From: an uncultured Collinsella sp.
Lineage (GTDB): Bacteria; Actinomycetota; Coriobacteriia; Coriobacteriales; Coriobacteriaceae
Length of the DNA stretch: 64,000 nt
Direction: 5' to 3'
Assembly: GCA_902494085.1 (NCBI GenBank)
Contig: CABURU010000003.1
Span: forward strand, 62,001 to 126,000
Shown: positions 16,697 to 25,792 of the stretch, one piece after another
Layout of the letters: every line of letters begins with the position of its first letter
How positions within the stretch are numbered: position 1 is the stretch's first letter
Program-made: the position numbers and the translations under genes
Notes under the pieces: model-generated
Told to the model about the DNA's origin: nothing
What the model saw: the letters and a program-made list of their open reading frames with translations, nothing else
The model's database searches: none

Positions 16697-18001
16697 CTAG
16701 ATCTCGGCCTCCGCATGGCCTCGCTGCGCCTCGGGCAGCTCCCCGTAGAGCGGATGGTCTTCGAGCCTAAAGCGCTCGACCTGTTCGGGAGTGCGACCGC
16801 GTACAAAGAGCCACGAGCGATCAATCGGCGTCGCCATGAGCGTGCTGGGCAGCGCGTCGGCGCGGTCGGAAAACACCCGGGCACTCTCGGGATCCTGGAA
16901 CGCCAGCACCAGATGCGTGTCGCAGTTGCCCATGATGGAGCGTGCGCGTGCCTCGCCATAGAGCGCATCGAGCTGGTTGGTCGACTGCAGCAGCAGCGTT
17001 GCCCAGATGTTGCGGCTTCGGATAATCGAGAGCACGTTGTCGATCTGGGGGATCTGCAGATTTGCGAAGTCATCGAGCATAAAGCGCACGGGCACGGGCA
17101 GGCTGCCGTCGGGCTGCCTATCGGCCTCACGAATGAGGCCCATAAACGCCTGCGAAATAAAGAGGCCGGTCAGCGGATCGAGATTGCGGTCAATATCGCT
17201 CACGGTTACAAACAGGGCGCAGGGGGTGTGTCCCATGGAAGCGAAGTCCACCTGATGGCACTCACGATAGAGCTGTGCCGCACCGTCTAATCCCAGACAC
17301 ATGACCTTTTCGGCAAGGATGCCGACGATGCTCGCGTGCATGCGCTCGGCATTTTGCGTAATGGCGTAGCGCCGCCATAACGAGAGGGCATAGCTTTGGG
17401 GGTCGGTCGTGATCAGGTCGTCAAACAATCGACCCGTGGCACCGTCCTGCAGGTGCTCGATCAGCTTGATGACCGAGCTGATCGTCTGCTCGTCGGCGGG
17501 TAGCTGTTCGGTGACGTAGGCGATAAGACACGACAGCAGGTTTGCCGCCGCATGATCCCAAAAAGGCTGGTTGTTGTCCTCGATGGGGCAGATGGCCTTT
17601 GCCACCGAGAGGATGTCCTGCTGGTTGGGCCTGCCGTCCGCCTTGCGGCGAATGTGCCTCAGGGGGTTGTAGCCGCAGCGCTCGATGCCGGGCGCAAGGG
17701 CCGGGACGGTGTTGAGGTCGGCGAAGTTGAGACATTGCACGCGGTAACCGTGGGCTGCCAGCACGGGTCCCACTTCGCGACAGAGCGTGCCTTTGGTGTC
17801 GAGCACGATGTAGCTTGCGTTCATTTGCAGCAGGTTGGGCTTGAGGACGTTTCGGGTCTTGCCGGCTCCCGAGGGGCCGATCACAAGTGCATTGTTGTTG
17901 AGTCCCGTTTGGCGGGTGTCGCAGGAAAGCGTTCGATCCTTGGCGAGGATGGTGGACGATGCGGACTCAGATGCGGCGAGACGGCTGGCGAGGTTAGACA
18001 T
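16697..18001 (-). CDS. VirD4/TraG-like coupling ATPase core (no membrane segments)
   Basis: The 434-aa product starts at ATG 18001 after AAGGAGG. Walker A GPSGAGKTRN lies at ~42-51, SYIVLDTKG follows, and the FMLDDFANL region supplies the Walker B acidic residues. The ILLQSTNQL-like LLLQSTNQLDALYG segment is typical of VirD4/TraG conjugation coupling proteins of the Gram-positive group. Full-length members begin with two membrane helices; here they are missing, so this is a soluble core. No relaxase or secretion-channel gene is in view. It overlaps the clpP-like gene as ATGTCTAA, so the two are probably co-translated. Confidence 0.8.
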   Translation of the reverse strand: MSNLASRLAASESASSTILAKDRTLSCDTRQTGLNNNALVIGPSGAGKTRNVLKPNLLQMNASYIVLDTKGTLCREVGPVLAAHGYRVQCLNFADLNTVPALAPGIERCGYNPLRHIRRKADGRPNQQDILSVAKAICPIEDNNQPFWDHAAANLLSCLIAYVTEQLPADEQTISSVIKLIEHLQDGATGRLFDDLITTDPQSYALSLWRRYAITQNAERMHASIVGILAEKVMCLGLDGAAQLYRECHQVDFASMGHTPCALFVTVSDIDRNLDPLTGLFISQAFMGLIREADRQPDGSLPVPVRFMLDDFANLQIPQIDNVLSIIRSRNIWATLLLQSTNQLDALYGEARARSIMGNCDTHLVLAFQDPESARVFSDRADALPSTLMATPIDRSWLFVRGRTPEQVERFRLEDHPLYGELPEAQRGHAEAEI

Positions 18002-18611
18002 GGGCGACCTCCTTGGTGGTCGAGAGGATTTCGTGGGCAAAGCCGAGCTCGACGGCGCGCTCGGCCGAAAGGTAGGTGTCTTTTGCAGTGAGGGACTGGA
18101 TGCGCTTGGGCGTGAGGCCGCTGCGGTCCGAGAGGATTTGCGTGAGGGTCTTGCGGGTCTGCATGAGACGCCGGCTGGTTTCCTGCAGCGCAAGTGCCGA
18201 GCCGCCTGCCCCCTGGGGGATCAGCGGGTCGTGAATCATGAGCTCTGCATGGGGCGCCATACGGCGATCGTCGCCGCCCATAAAGATCACGGCGCCCATG
18301 GACGCGGCGAATTCCAGGCAGACGGTGCGGATGGGGCACGATGCGAGGCGCATGGCGTCATAGATCGCAAGGCCCGATCGCACGCTTCCGCCGGCGCTGG
18401 CGACAAATATGGTGATGGGGCGGCTGGGGTCGGTGGCATCGAGCAGGCGGATCTGCTGGCATAGGTCGTGGGCCATCGGGGTTTCGATGTTTCCCATGAC
18501 GGAGAGCTCGCGACGGGCGAGCATCTCATCGTAAATGCTGGTGAGCGTGATGCCTCGGGCGGATTCACGCATGGTGAGGGGGCTGATGATGGGGGAATGG
18601 TTGGTGTCCAT
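17994..18611 (-). CDS. ClpP-like serine protease paralogue
   Basis: A 205-aa ClpP/SDH-fold protein. The catalytic Ser lies in EFAASMGAV, the His in AELMIHDP and the Asp in LTAKDTYLSAERAVELGF, so the triad is intact. The leading VASAGGSVRSGLAIYDAM segment matches the oxyanion/strand region of ClpP. It is not next to clpX, as a housekeeping clpP would be. Instead it sits between an unknown gene and a VirD4-like ATPase, overlapping the latter by eight bases. This suggests a dedicated, perhaps mobile-element-linked, protease. The substrate and unfoldase partner are unknown. AAAGGAG precedes ATG 18611. Confidence 0.85.
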   Translation of the reverse strand: MDTNHSPIISPLTMRESARGITLTSIYDEMLARRELSVMGNIETPMAHDLCQQIRLLDATDPSRPITIFVASAGGSVRSGLAIYDAMRLASCPIRTVCLEFAASMGAVIFMGGDDRRMAPHAELMIHDPLIPQGAGGSALALQETSRRLMQTRKTLTQILSDRSGLTPKRIQSLTAKDTYLSAERAVELGFAHEILSTTKEVAHV

Positions 18612-18674
18612 GAGGACTCCTTTCTGTTGGTTGTGTTGTGGGATAGGATTGTTGCCCGCGGAGGGGCTGGCGAG

Positions 18675-19565
18675 CTACAGGGTTCGTCCGAGCCTGAGAT
18701 CGAGCTCGGTTGTGGGGCAGGCTGCCTGTTCGTGCGGCTCGCAAGCGCCAAGGGCTCCAAAGCGATAGAGCGTTGCGGCGGGCGTGGTGTAGGCGAGCCG
18801 CAGCTGATGCTCGACAGGGGCACATCCGTCATTTTTGTAATGAGCCGCGTAGTACTGCGCGATGCTGGCGTTCATCTCGCTGCCATTGCGATGGCGCTCA
18901 AACTGGCGTCTGCAGGTCTCGATGATCTTTGCTACCGACTTGGGTGCCGTCGCGGGAACAAGGGCGAGATAGCCCTCAAATAGCTCGTTGATGCTCAGGA
19001 GGCACAGCAGGTCGATCAGCGTCCTTATGGCTGCTCCCTCGGCAGAAAAGTGCGCGGTCATGCGGTTATATCGGTTGCGGTCGACGATGGCCGCATGGGG
19101 TCTTGGAGTTTTCTGCCCCGTGGTCCCGGGCTTTTGCCGCGCCTGTGTATTGAGCTCGACGTTGCAGCGCTTGAGGCCGTCCAACGGAAGGAACAGTGCG
19201 GTGCGCAGGGTGTTCCGCTTGCTTTCGAGTTCATGACGCTCGTCGGGTTCCCATTCGAGCTTGAGTTTCGTGTCGAGTGCCGTAAGCATATGGGCTAGGC
19301 AGCCTACGGTAAGAACGTACGAATCGTTGTCGCGTTTTGGGGCATAGGGGTCTGTCAGCTTGCGAATGTCGGGGTCGCCCATGATCTTTGTGCAGCGCTT
19401 CAGCAGTTGAGGGTGGTCGGCCAAGATCGTCGCGAGCGGTAGCGACGCGTAGTTCTTGATGGTCGCGGCGGCAAAGGCGGCGTCATATTCGTTTGCATAT
19501 GCTCGCTCAATGCGGGCATCCAGAATGCTTTTCTTATCGCCGTCTTCAGCGTGGTGGTTTGTCAT
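18675..19565 (-). CDS. Hypothetical protein, first gene of the ClpP/VirD4 module
   Basis: The 296-aa product starts at ATG 19565 with GGAGAAGCT upstream. It is predominantly helical and soluble, with charged patches and basic stretches (QARQKPGTTGQKTPRPH, ECRRQFERHRN-like CRRQFERHRNG). I recognise no family or catalytic motif. It is followed after 63 bases by the clpP-like gene, so the three genes probably form one operon. The reading frame stays open upstream to 19721 through a His-rich six-residue repeat (HITHGK, HITHDN), so a longer N-terminus is possible. Confidence 0.6.
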   Translation of the reverse strand: MTNHHAEDGDKKSILDARIERAYANEYDAAFAAATIKNYASLPLATILADHPQLLKRCTKIMGDPDIRKLTDPYAPKRDNDSYVLTVGCLAHMLTALDTKLKLEWEPDERHELESKRNTLRTALFLPLDGLKRCNVELNTQARQKPGTTGQKTPRPHAAIVDRNRYNRMTAHFSAEGAAIRTLIDLLCLLSINELFEGYLALVPATAPKSVAKIIETCRRQFERHRNGSEMNASIAQYYAAHYKNDGCAPVEHQLRLAYTTPAATLYRFGALGACEPHEQAACPTTELDLRLGRTL

Positions 19566-20055
19566 AGCTTCTCCAATCGGTTGATGTTCGTGCTGTTTGT
19601 TGATGTGTTGGTTGTCGTGAGTGATGTGCTTGCCGTGGGTGATGTGCTGACGTTGGGGTGCTATGCGGTTTTCAATGAGCCCGTGAGGCAGTTGCTGCAG
19701 GGGCGGGATGGAACGGCCCATGCAAGGCGGAAGGCATCGTGCTCAAAATCGAGACAGCAATGCCCTGGGTGCCTCACATGTGGCAGTTACCTCATTAAGT
19801 TGTCATTGCGTTTGGGGCTGTACTTTGCCGATCTTCTTTCTCTTACACGCTAAAACTGAAACTTCATATGCTCGATCTACTTAAAACCGCAACGGCGGTC
19901 TTTTATCAACTTATATGTCGGAACGTGTCTTTGCAAGTACTATTTTGCGTTTGTTTCAAATGGGGTGGTTTTGCAACCGTCACGCGCCACTCTATACGAA
20001 CGTGTCCCGGCTCGGATAAGATAGTGCGCGATAAAAACGATGCAAGGAGGCACAT
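19566..20055. other. Intergenic region between the ClpP/VirD4 module and the HAD gene
   Basis: These 490 bases between divergent genes hold no ORF I would call. Near 19596-19655 there are about three imperfect 18-base direct repeats built on TGATGTG. From about 19790 the sequence becomes AT-rich, and the HAD-gene promoter is probably near GATAAGAT (20016-20023). No tRNA or other structured RNA was recognised. Confidence 0.5.
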
Positions 20056-20898
20056 ATGGCAATTAAAGCCATCGCAATGGATATCGATGGTACGCTCACC
20101 AACGATCAGAAAGTGATTAGCCCGCGTACGCGCGAGAAGCTGCTCGCGGCGCAGGAGTCGGGCATTAAGCTCATCTTGGCTTCGGGCCGTCCCGCATGGG
20201 GACTGCACGCCTTGGCGCAGGAGCTCGACCTTCAAAACCATGACGGTCTGCTGGTTGCCTTTAATGGCGCGCATGTGGTCGACGCTCAGACCGATGAGGT
20301 CCTTTTTGACCAGGCTATGCCGGCTGACGAGCTGCACCGTCTGATTGATCACCTGCGTAATTTTGACGTGATCCCTATGATTTCGCTCGGTCGCGATTTG
20401 CATGTCGTGGATTCGTATCACTGCATGATCACGCTGCCTGACGGCTCGCAGAAAAACATCGTCAAATACGAGCGCGATGCGTGCGATCTTAAGATTCGCG
20501 AGGTGGAGAGCCTGCATGAGGTCGCTGATGCTTATCCCGTGGACAAGCTGCTGACGGCGGGCGATCCGGCCTACCTGCAGGCGCATTACGAGGAGATGTA
20601 TGCGCCCTTTAAGCAGACGCTTTCGGGCATGTTTACGGCCGACTGGTACTTTGAGTACACGGCGCCCGGTATCGACAAGGCCCGCGCACTCGAGGGTGCC
20701 CTGCCCAAGCTCGGCATCGATGCCAGTGAGGTCGTATCGTTTGGCGACGGCCAGAACGACAAGTCCATGATTGAGTGGGCCGGCACCGGTGTTGCCATGG
20801 GTAACGCCGTCGAAGAGGTTAAGGCTGTAGCCCAGATGGTGACCGCCGATAACAACGAAGATGGCATTGCGGTGGCGCTGGATAAGCTGCTGGGTTAG
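20056..20898 (+). CDS. Cof-type HAD-IIB phosphatase
   Basis: A 280-aa HAD phosphatase with the nucleophile motif MDIDGTLTNDQK at residues ~7-18, the LASGRPAWG second motif and FGDGQNDKSMIEWAG as the acidic fourth motif. The central C2-type cap places it in the Cof/YidA group, which dephosphorylate sugar phosphates and phosphorylated cofactors; the substrate is not readable. AAGGAGG precedes ATG 20056. A second HAD gene follows in the same orientation. Confidence 0.92.
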   Translation: MAIKAIAMDIDGTLTNDQKVISPRTREKLLAAQESGIKLILASGRPAWGLHALAQELDLQNHDGLLVAFNGAHVVDAQTDEVLFDQAMPADELHRLIDHLRNFDVIPMISLGRDLHVVDSYHCMITLPDGSQKNIVKYERDACDLKIREVESLHEVADAYPVDKLLTAGDPAYLQAHYEEMYAPFKQTLSGMFTADWYFEYTAPGIDKARALEGALPKLGIDASEVVSFGDGQNDKSMIEWAGTGVAMGNAVEEVKAVAQMVTADNNEDGIAVALDKLLG

Positions 20899-20962
20899 AA
20901 TCGCCGATTAATGCATGGCTCGGGCGCCTGCTTGCGGGCGTCCTTTTGTTAGGGAGGGTGCC

Positions 20963-21622
20963 GTGTCCGCATTTCCGTTCGACGCCGTTATCTTTGACAT
21001 GGACGGCGTCATTGTCGATACCGAGTATTACTACTTGGGCGAGACTGCCGCGTTTGCCAAGGAGCTTGGGCTTAATCTGACTCAAGAGGAGTTGAATGGG
21101 CAGGTCGGTACCTCGCATCAGTTCTTCCTGCATATGCTGGTCGATTGGTTTGAGCGCGCCGGTAAGGGACACTTCACTGGCGAGGAGGCGTTGGCCCGTT
21201 GGGACGAGTGGGCGCATAAGCGTCCGCGTGACTATCAGGCTTTGATTAACCCAGGCGCCGTGGATACGATTCGAGAGCTGCCGCGCCGCGGCGTTCGCGT
21301 GGCGCTTGCCAGCTCGTCTCCCATGGATAGCATCGAGGAAGTGCTCGATGCGTGCGGGCTGTCGGATGCCTTTGAGTATGTGGTGAGCGGCGAGCAGTTT
21401 AAGGAGAGCAAGCCCGAGCCCGACATCTACCTGCATGCGCTGGACCTGCTGGGGCTGCCCGCGAATCGCTGCTGCTGCGTCGAGGATTCGGTGCCTGGCA
21501 TCACTGCCGGCAAGCGAGCCGGCCTGACAGTTATTGCCAAGCGCGAGGAGCGCTTTGGCTTTAGCCAGGATGCCGCGGACAAGATTATCGACCAGCTGCC
21601 GGAGCTGCTCACGCTTTCTTAG
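20963..21622 (+). CDS. HAD-IA hydrolase, beta-phosphoglucomutase-like
   Basis: A 219-aa protein from GTG 20963 (AGGGAGG upstream). The nucleophile motif is FDMDGVIVDTE, the second motif ALASSSPMD, and the third/fourth motifs KESKPEPDIYL and VEDSVPGITAGKRAG. A small four-helix cap follows residue 20. This pattern fits the beta-phosphoglucomutase/phosphatase subgroup; a phosphatase is as likely as a mutase. It is 64 bases downstream of the other HAD gene and is closed by a terminator. Confidence 0.88.
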   Translation: MSAFPFDAVIFDMDGVIVDTEYYYLGETAAFAKELGLNLTQEELNGQVGTSHQFFLHMLVDWFERAGKGHFTGEEALARWDEWAHKRPRDYQALINPGAVDTIRELPRRGVRVALASSSPMDSIEEVLDACGLSDAFEYVVSGEQFKESKPEPDIYLHALDLLGLPANRCCCVEDSVPGITAGKRAGLTVIAKREERFGFSQDAADKIIDQLPELLTLS

Positions 21623-21706
21623 GAGCGCGGTAGTTGCGCGTTTTTCGGGTCAGATGAGTAAATACCCGACATTTTGGTGCGGCAGCAAGCATACTTTATG
21701 CTAATG

Positions 21707-21747
21707 CGGGCTTAAGGGCTTGTTGAATGCCCTTAAGCCCGCTTTAG
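21707..21747 (+). terminator. Terminator after the HAD genes
   Basis: A perfect 14-bp stem (GCGGGCTTAAGGGC with GCCCTTAAGCCCGC) is followed by TTTAG. It ends the HAD unit just before the GntR gene. Confidence 0.75.
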
Positions 21748-21772
21748 ACTTAATCGTGCTTGGAGAGGGTAT

Positions 21773-22516
21773 ATGCCACCGACTGAAGGGCTAACTGACG
21801 GTAAAGCAGCGATACCGCTGTACCAACAGGTTATCGATATCATTAAAAACGAAATCAACTCCGGCGCCTACAAGGCAGGCGCGCGGATACCCAACGAATT
21901 CGAATTGGCTGAGAGCTATAAAGTTGGCCGCGTTACCGTGCGACGTGCTATTGAGGAGCTCGTCCAGCAGGGCTATCTAACGAAGCGGCAGGGGAAAGGC
22001 ACGTTTGTCAATGCCCCCAAGCTTAAGCGCAAGATTCGCCAGAAGGATGACGTCCAGAGTTTTTCGGACGCATGCCGCGTTAACGGAATGGAGCCGGGGG
22101 CGTGCGTCATTTCGAGAAAGATACTGCCGGCAGATTCTACCGAAGCGCAGTTCTTTGGTGTTCCCGTTGGAACTGATTTGATTTGCGTTGAGCGTGTACG
22201 TACTGCCGATGGAGTCCCCGTCATGCTCGAGAACAACATATACGTTTACGAGGACAACGCCTATCTATCAACGGCACCTCTATCTAACCAATCCATTTTT
22301 GAGTTCGTGCGCAACCGAACGGGCCGCACGCCCGCGTTTACCGACCCGTGCACGCTCGAGATCGCGTGCGCGTCGCCCGAGGTCGCTCGGCTGTTGGCAG
22401 TTCCCGTTGGCGAACCCTTGTTTTATATGGAAGCCTTCTTTTTCGATGAGCAGCGGCGGCCGTTTATCATCGGTCGTCAGCGGATCGTTGGGTCTCGCTA
22501 CGTTTTTGACATCTAG
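21773..22516 (+). CDS. GntR/HutC-family regulator (UTRA domain), FrlR-like
   Basis: A 247-aa transcription factor. Residues ~10-80 form the GntR winged helix: PLYQQVIDIIKNEI, GARIPNEFELAESYKVGRVTVRRAIEELVQQGYL and the KGTFV wing. Residues ~95-245 are the UTRA ligand-binding domain with FVRNRTG and a C-terminal IIGRQRIVGSRY. HutC-type regulators sense a sugar phosphate or amine of the pathway they control. It precedes a transporter and frl-like enzymes, so it most probably controls them, responding to a fructosyl-amine phosphate (inference). It is separated from the transporter by a terminator. Confidence 0.9.
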   Translation: MPPTEGLTDGKAAIPLYQQVIDIIKNEINSGAYKAGARIPNEFELAESYKVGRVTVRRAIEELVQQGYLTKRQGKGTFVNAPKLKRKIRQKDDVQSFSDACRVNGMEPGACVISRKILPADSTEAQFFGVPVGTDLICVERVRTADGVPVMLENNIYVYEDNAYLSTAPLSNQSIFEFVRNRTGRTPAFTDPCTLEIACASPEVARLLAVPVGEPLFYMEAFFFDEQRRPFIIGRQRIVGSRYVFDI

Positions 22517-22526
22517 GACATTGCGA

Positions 22527-22566
22527 ATGGAAACGCCCGGTGGATCATCTCACCGGGCGTTTCCAT
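22527..22566 (+). terminator. Terminator after the GntR gene
   Basis: ATGGAAACGCCCGGTG and CACCGGGCGTTTCCAT form a perfect 16-bp stem with an 8-base loop. There is little U-run, so it could also be a protein-binding palindrome. Confidence 0.65.
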
Positions 22567-22669
22567 ACCGTTCACGGCGCGAACACAACCGTTCAACCGC
22601 GTTGCGGCAACCAGTTTGAAATTATCTTGATGAAGGAAAAAGCTGCTGGTAATCTATGGGACGTCATAG

Positions 22670-22692
22670 AACGTTTGACTTATGCAAACGTT
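22670..22692 (+). promoter_or_regulatory. Candidate operator before the yfcC-like gene
   Basis: AACGTTTG-N7-CAAACGTT is an inverted repeat 40-65 bases before the transporter start; its left half overlaps a possible TTGACT -35 element. It is a plausible site for the GntR protein or another regulator. Confidence 0.45.
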
Positions 22693-22734
22693 GAAGCGAG
22701 ATGCGATGCAGTCTCGAGTTCTTTGGAGGTATCT

Positions 22735-24198
22735 ATGTCAGATACGAAGGCGAAGAAGACAAACAGACGTTTTAAGTTCAAATTACCGCATGTCTATACG
22801 ATCATGTTCTTGCTGATCGTTGTCTTTGCGGTCCTGACTTGGATCGTTCCCTCTGGTCAGTATCAGCGCAAGACGATTTCGACAGCGGCGGGCGAGCGTG
22901 AAGTCGCCGTTGCTGGAACCTATGAACAGGTCGATAAGAACTACACCGATTCCGAGACCGGCGAGACCATCAATCTGGGCCAGGATATCTTCGCGGTTCT
23001 GCAAGCGCCCACCAAGGGTATCCAAGAGGCTGCCGACGTCGTTGCGTTCGTCTTATTGATTGGCGGATCGTTCGCGATCATCACCAAGACCAACGCTTTG
23101 AATGCCGGCATGAGCCGTGTGATTAAAAAGCTCAAGAACAAGGACATCCTCATCATTCCCATCACGATGACGTTGCTGTCCATTTGCGGCACTACGTTTG
23201 GTATGTCTGAGGAAGCCCTGCCGTTCTATGCCATCTTCATTCCCATCATGATGGGTATCGGTTATGACTCGATGACGGCATTCATCATCTGCTTCCTTGG
23301 TCCTAACCTGGGATATTGTGCTTCGACCATCGACCCGTTTAATGTTTTGATCGCCCAAGGCATCATTGGCATCGAGGGTAATCCGCAACTGTGGCTGCGC
23401 GCCGTTTCTTGGGTCATCTTCACTGCCGTCGGTATCGCATGGGCCATGCGCTACGCCATGCGCGTCAAGAAAAACCCCGAGTCGTCCATTGTGTACGAGG
23501 ACGATAAGCTCAAGCGTATTGAGTTTTCCGTGACCGATGCCTCCATCGAGGAAGAGTTCACTATCCGTCAGAAGCTCGTGCTTATCGATTTTGCTTGCGG
23601 TATGGGCATTATCGTCTGGGGTCTTGTTACCCAGGGCTGGTACATGAATGAGATTTCCGCCGTGTTCCTTGGCATGGGCTTGCTTGCCGGTATCCTGGGC
23701 GGCCTTGACCAGCAGACGATCGCAGAGGAGTTCGTTAAGGGTCTCGCCGACTTTGCGTACGCTGCCATCGTTATCGGTATCGCTCGCGGTATTCTGGTCA
23801 TCGCCGAGGGCGGCATGATCATCGACACCATCCTCCAGGCGCTCGCTACCGCGCTCGCCGGTGCACCCGCCGCCGTCTACACCACGTTTATGTATATCGT
23901 CCTTGGCCTGCTCTCTTTGCTGGTTCCCTCGAGTTCTGGCCTGGCGGCGCTCACCATGCCCGTTATGGGCCCCCTGACCGAGCTCATGGGCCTCAATCCC
24001 GAGGCGGCCGTCACCGCGCTCCAGTTTGCCAACCAGACCATCAACACCATCAGCCCCGTGGCGGGCATGACGGTCGCCGGTCTTGCCGTGGCTAGGATTT
24101 CGTTTGGCCAATGGTGGAAGACCATTTGGAAGTTCTTCATTTTCATGGTCGTCTTTGGCGTGATTGTAACGGCAATCTCTGGCATGCTTCCGGTGTAG
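22735..24198 (+). CDS. YfcC-family membrane transporter
   Basis: A 487-aa protein with about a dozen membrane segments, starting at ATG 22735 after TTGGAGG. It opens with FKLPHVYTIMFLLIV and IVPSGQYQR, contains GGSFAIITKTNALNAG, and ends with TSAL-like SSSGLAALTMPVMGP and INTISPVAGMTVAGLA. These are hallmarks of the YfcC/C4-dicarboxylate-anaerobic carrier group, thought to move amino acids or dicarboxylates. In this operon it should import the substrate, probably a glycated amino acid or peptide. Known frl-type operons use other transporters, so this pairing is unusual. Confidence 0.88.
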   Translation: MSDTKAKKTNRRFKFKLPHVYTIMFLLIVVFAVLTWIVPSGQYQRKTISTAAGEREVAVAGTYEQVDKNYTDSETGETINLGQDIFAVLQAPTKGIQEAADVVAFVLLIGGSFAIITKTNALNAGMSRVIKKLKNKDILIIPITMTLLSICGTTFGMSEEALPFYAIFIPIMMGIGYDSMTAFIICFLGPNLGYCASTIDPFNVLIAQGIIGIEGNPQLWLRAVSWVIFTAVGIAWAMRYAMRVKKNPESSIVYEDDKLKRIEFSVTDASIEEEFTIRQKLVLIDFACGMGIIVWGLVTQGWYMNEISAVFLGMGLLAGILGGLDQQTIAEEFVKGLADFAYAAIVIGIARGILVIAEGGMIIDTILQALATALAGAPAAVYTTFMYIVLGLLSLLVPSSSGLAALTMPVMGPLTELMGLNPEAAVTALQFANQTINTISPVAGMTVAGLAVARISFGQWWKTIWKFFIFMVVFGVIVTAISGMLPV

Positions 24199-24207
24199 GT
24201 GGTTGTG

Positions 24208-25791
24208 ATGTCTGATCGTTTGACGGTCCTGACGTCTAAGAGCGTCTTTACCGGTACGGGGGACCTGCCGTTTGAAGGTTTCGTAGCGGTCCGTGGCAAT
24301 CGAATTGAGGCTGTTGGCACCAAGTGTGAGGTAGCTTCGTATTTGACCCAGGCGGACGAGGTAGTTGACCTGGGCGACCGCACTGTCATGCCTGGCCTGA
24401 TCGATGTGCATACCTTCTATACAGGTTGGGCGCTGCGGACGTTGGGTTCTGATCTGTCCGGCATCGCTGATGCCAAAGAGGCTGTGTCGCTCTTGCGTGC
24501 GTGGAAAGAAGATCATCCGGATTGCGCGGCGGTTTTTGGCCACAACCTACCCGAAACGTTGGCATCGGATGCCGAGAACGCAAATACGGCAGCTGTGTTT
24601 GACGATTGTTTTGGCGATATCCCTGTCGTCTGCTTTACACCGGGAGCGGAGACCTGCGTTCTCAATGCTGCCGCCAGTGCGCGATACGGCTTTACACCCC
24701 AGGCGTGCTATGCCGAGAAGATCTGGCGCATGATGAGCGATTTCCTCGCGCTGCCCGAGGTGCGTGCCGGGTATTCGGACTACATGAGCATGCTTAACGA
24801 GCGTGGCGTTACCGCCATCAAGGAAATGGCGTTTGATGACTACTACGGCTTTGCCGACGAAATGGCTCGCCGTGAGGAATCTGGTGAGCTGACGGTTCGC
24901 GTCTCTATGATGTCGCAGCCGGTGGGCGCCGGTGCAAATCTGGCATATGCCCGCGAGGCGCGAGAGCGCTTCCGGGGACCGTTCGTTCGTTTTTCTGGCT
25001 TCAACCGTATGACCGATCGCGGCGTATGGGCGGGGCTTGCCGAGATGATAGACCCCTATGAGGACTCGGCCGATGCGGGCGCTGCCGGCAAGACGGTCGT
25101 CGAGGAGCCAGAGTGGGATCTGATTGAGAACGAGCTGCGTGCAATTGATGCTGACGGCTTCCGATATTCCTTGCATTGCCAGGGCGATGGCGCCGTTCGT
25201 CGCACCGTGGCGCTCTATGCCTCGCTGCCTCGAGACGAGCATGGACGGATGCTTCGCCGCCATGCGATTACCGATCTCGAGAACTCTGACCCGACCGACC
25301 TTGTCGAGTTTGGCAAGTTAGGTGGAATTTGCGAGGTCTATCCGCAGATTCTGACGCTGGACCGGCGCGAGGATTGCCTGTCGATGATGCGTCGACAAAT
25401 TGGCGAGACGCGACTTTTGCACAGCTGGAATCGCCGCGGCATGGAAGATTCCGGATGCACAGTGTGCTGCGGCACGGATTTGCCGCTGCTGATTCCGAGC
25501 CTGGGCGAGTCAATCTACAGCGCGTGCGGCGGATTCTTCGCCGACGGACTGCCCGTGAATGAGGTCAACACGCTGACGCTTGTCGAGCTCTTGCGCGCTT
25601 GGACTGCCGGGGGCGCGTACGATCTGATGCGCGAGGACGAGCTGGGTACGCTTGAGGTTGGCAAGCTTGCCGATATCTGCGTGCTCGATCGGGATGTGTT
25701 CGACCTCGATTATCGCGACGCACGCGATCTTGCGGTTGATATGACGATGTCGGACGGACAAATCGTGTTCGATCGAAATAAGGAGGCATAA
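24208..25791 (+). CDS. Amidohydrolase family protein (YtcJ-like)
   Basis: The 527-aa product starts at ATG 24208 (AGGTGG upstream), nine bases after the transporter. The first metal site is VMPGLIDVHTFYTGW, where the usual HxH reads HTF, so one metal-binding His is replaced by Phe. RYSLHCQGDGAVRRT and LRRHAITDLE supply later His residues, and CGTDLPLL the final Asp. The end carries LGTLEVGKLADICVLDRD, the composite beta domain typical of YtcJ/D-aminoacylase-like enzymes. It probably hydrolyses an amide of the imported compound. The odd first motif could mean a one-metal enzyme. Confidence 0.8.
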   Translation: MSDRLTVLTSKSVFTGTGDLPFEGFVAVRGNRIEAVGTKCEVASYLTQADEVVDLGDRTVMPGLIDVHTFYTGWALRTLGSDLSGIADAKEAVSLLRAWKEDHPDCAAVFGHNLPETLASDAENANTAAVFDDCFGDIPVVCFTPGAETCVLNAAASARYGFTPQACYAEKIWRMMSDFLALPEVRAGYSDYMSMLNERGVTAIKEMAFDDYYGFADEMARREESGELTVRVSMMSQPVGAGANLAYAREARERFRGPFVRFSGFNRMTDRGVWAGLAEMIDPYEDSADAGAAGKTVVEEPEWDLIENELRAIDADGFRYSLHCQGDGAVRRTVALYASLPRDEHGRMLRRHAITDLENSDPTDLVEFGKLGGICEVYPQILTLDRREDCLSMMRRQIGETRLLHSWNRRGMEDSGCTVCCGTDLPLLIPSLGESIYSACGGFFADGLPVNEVNTLTLVELLRAWTAGGAYDLMREDELGTLEVGKLADICVLDRDVFDLDYRDARDLAVDMTMSDGQIVFDRNKEA

Positions 25792-25792
25792 G

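Noticed and set aside
19551..19853. 100-codon plus-strand frame between the ClpP/VirD4 module and the HAD gene
   Set aside because: Hydrophobic start but no ribosome site; it lies over the repeat region and the rest has no protein-like pattern.
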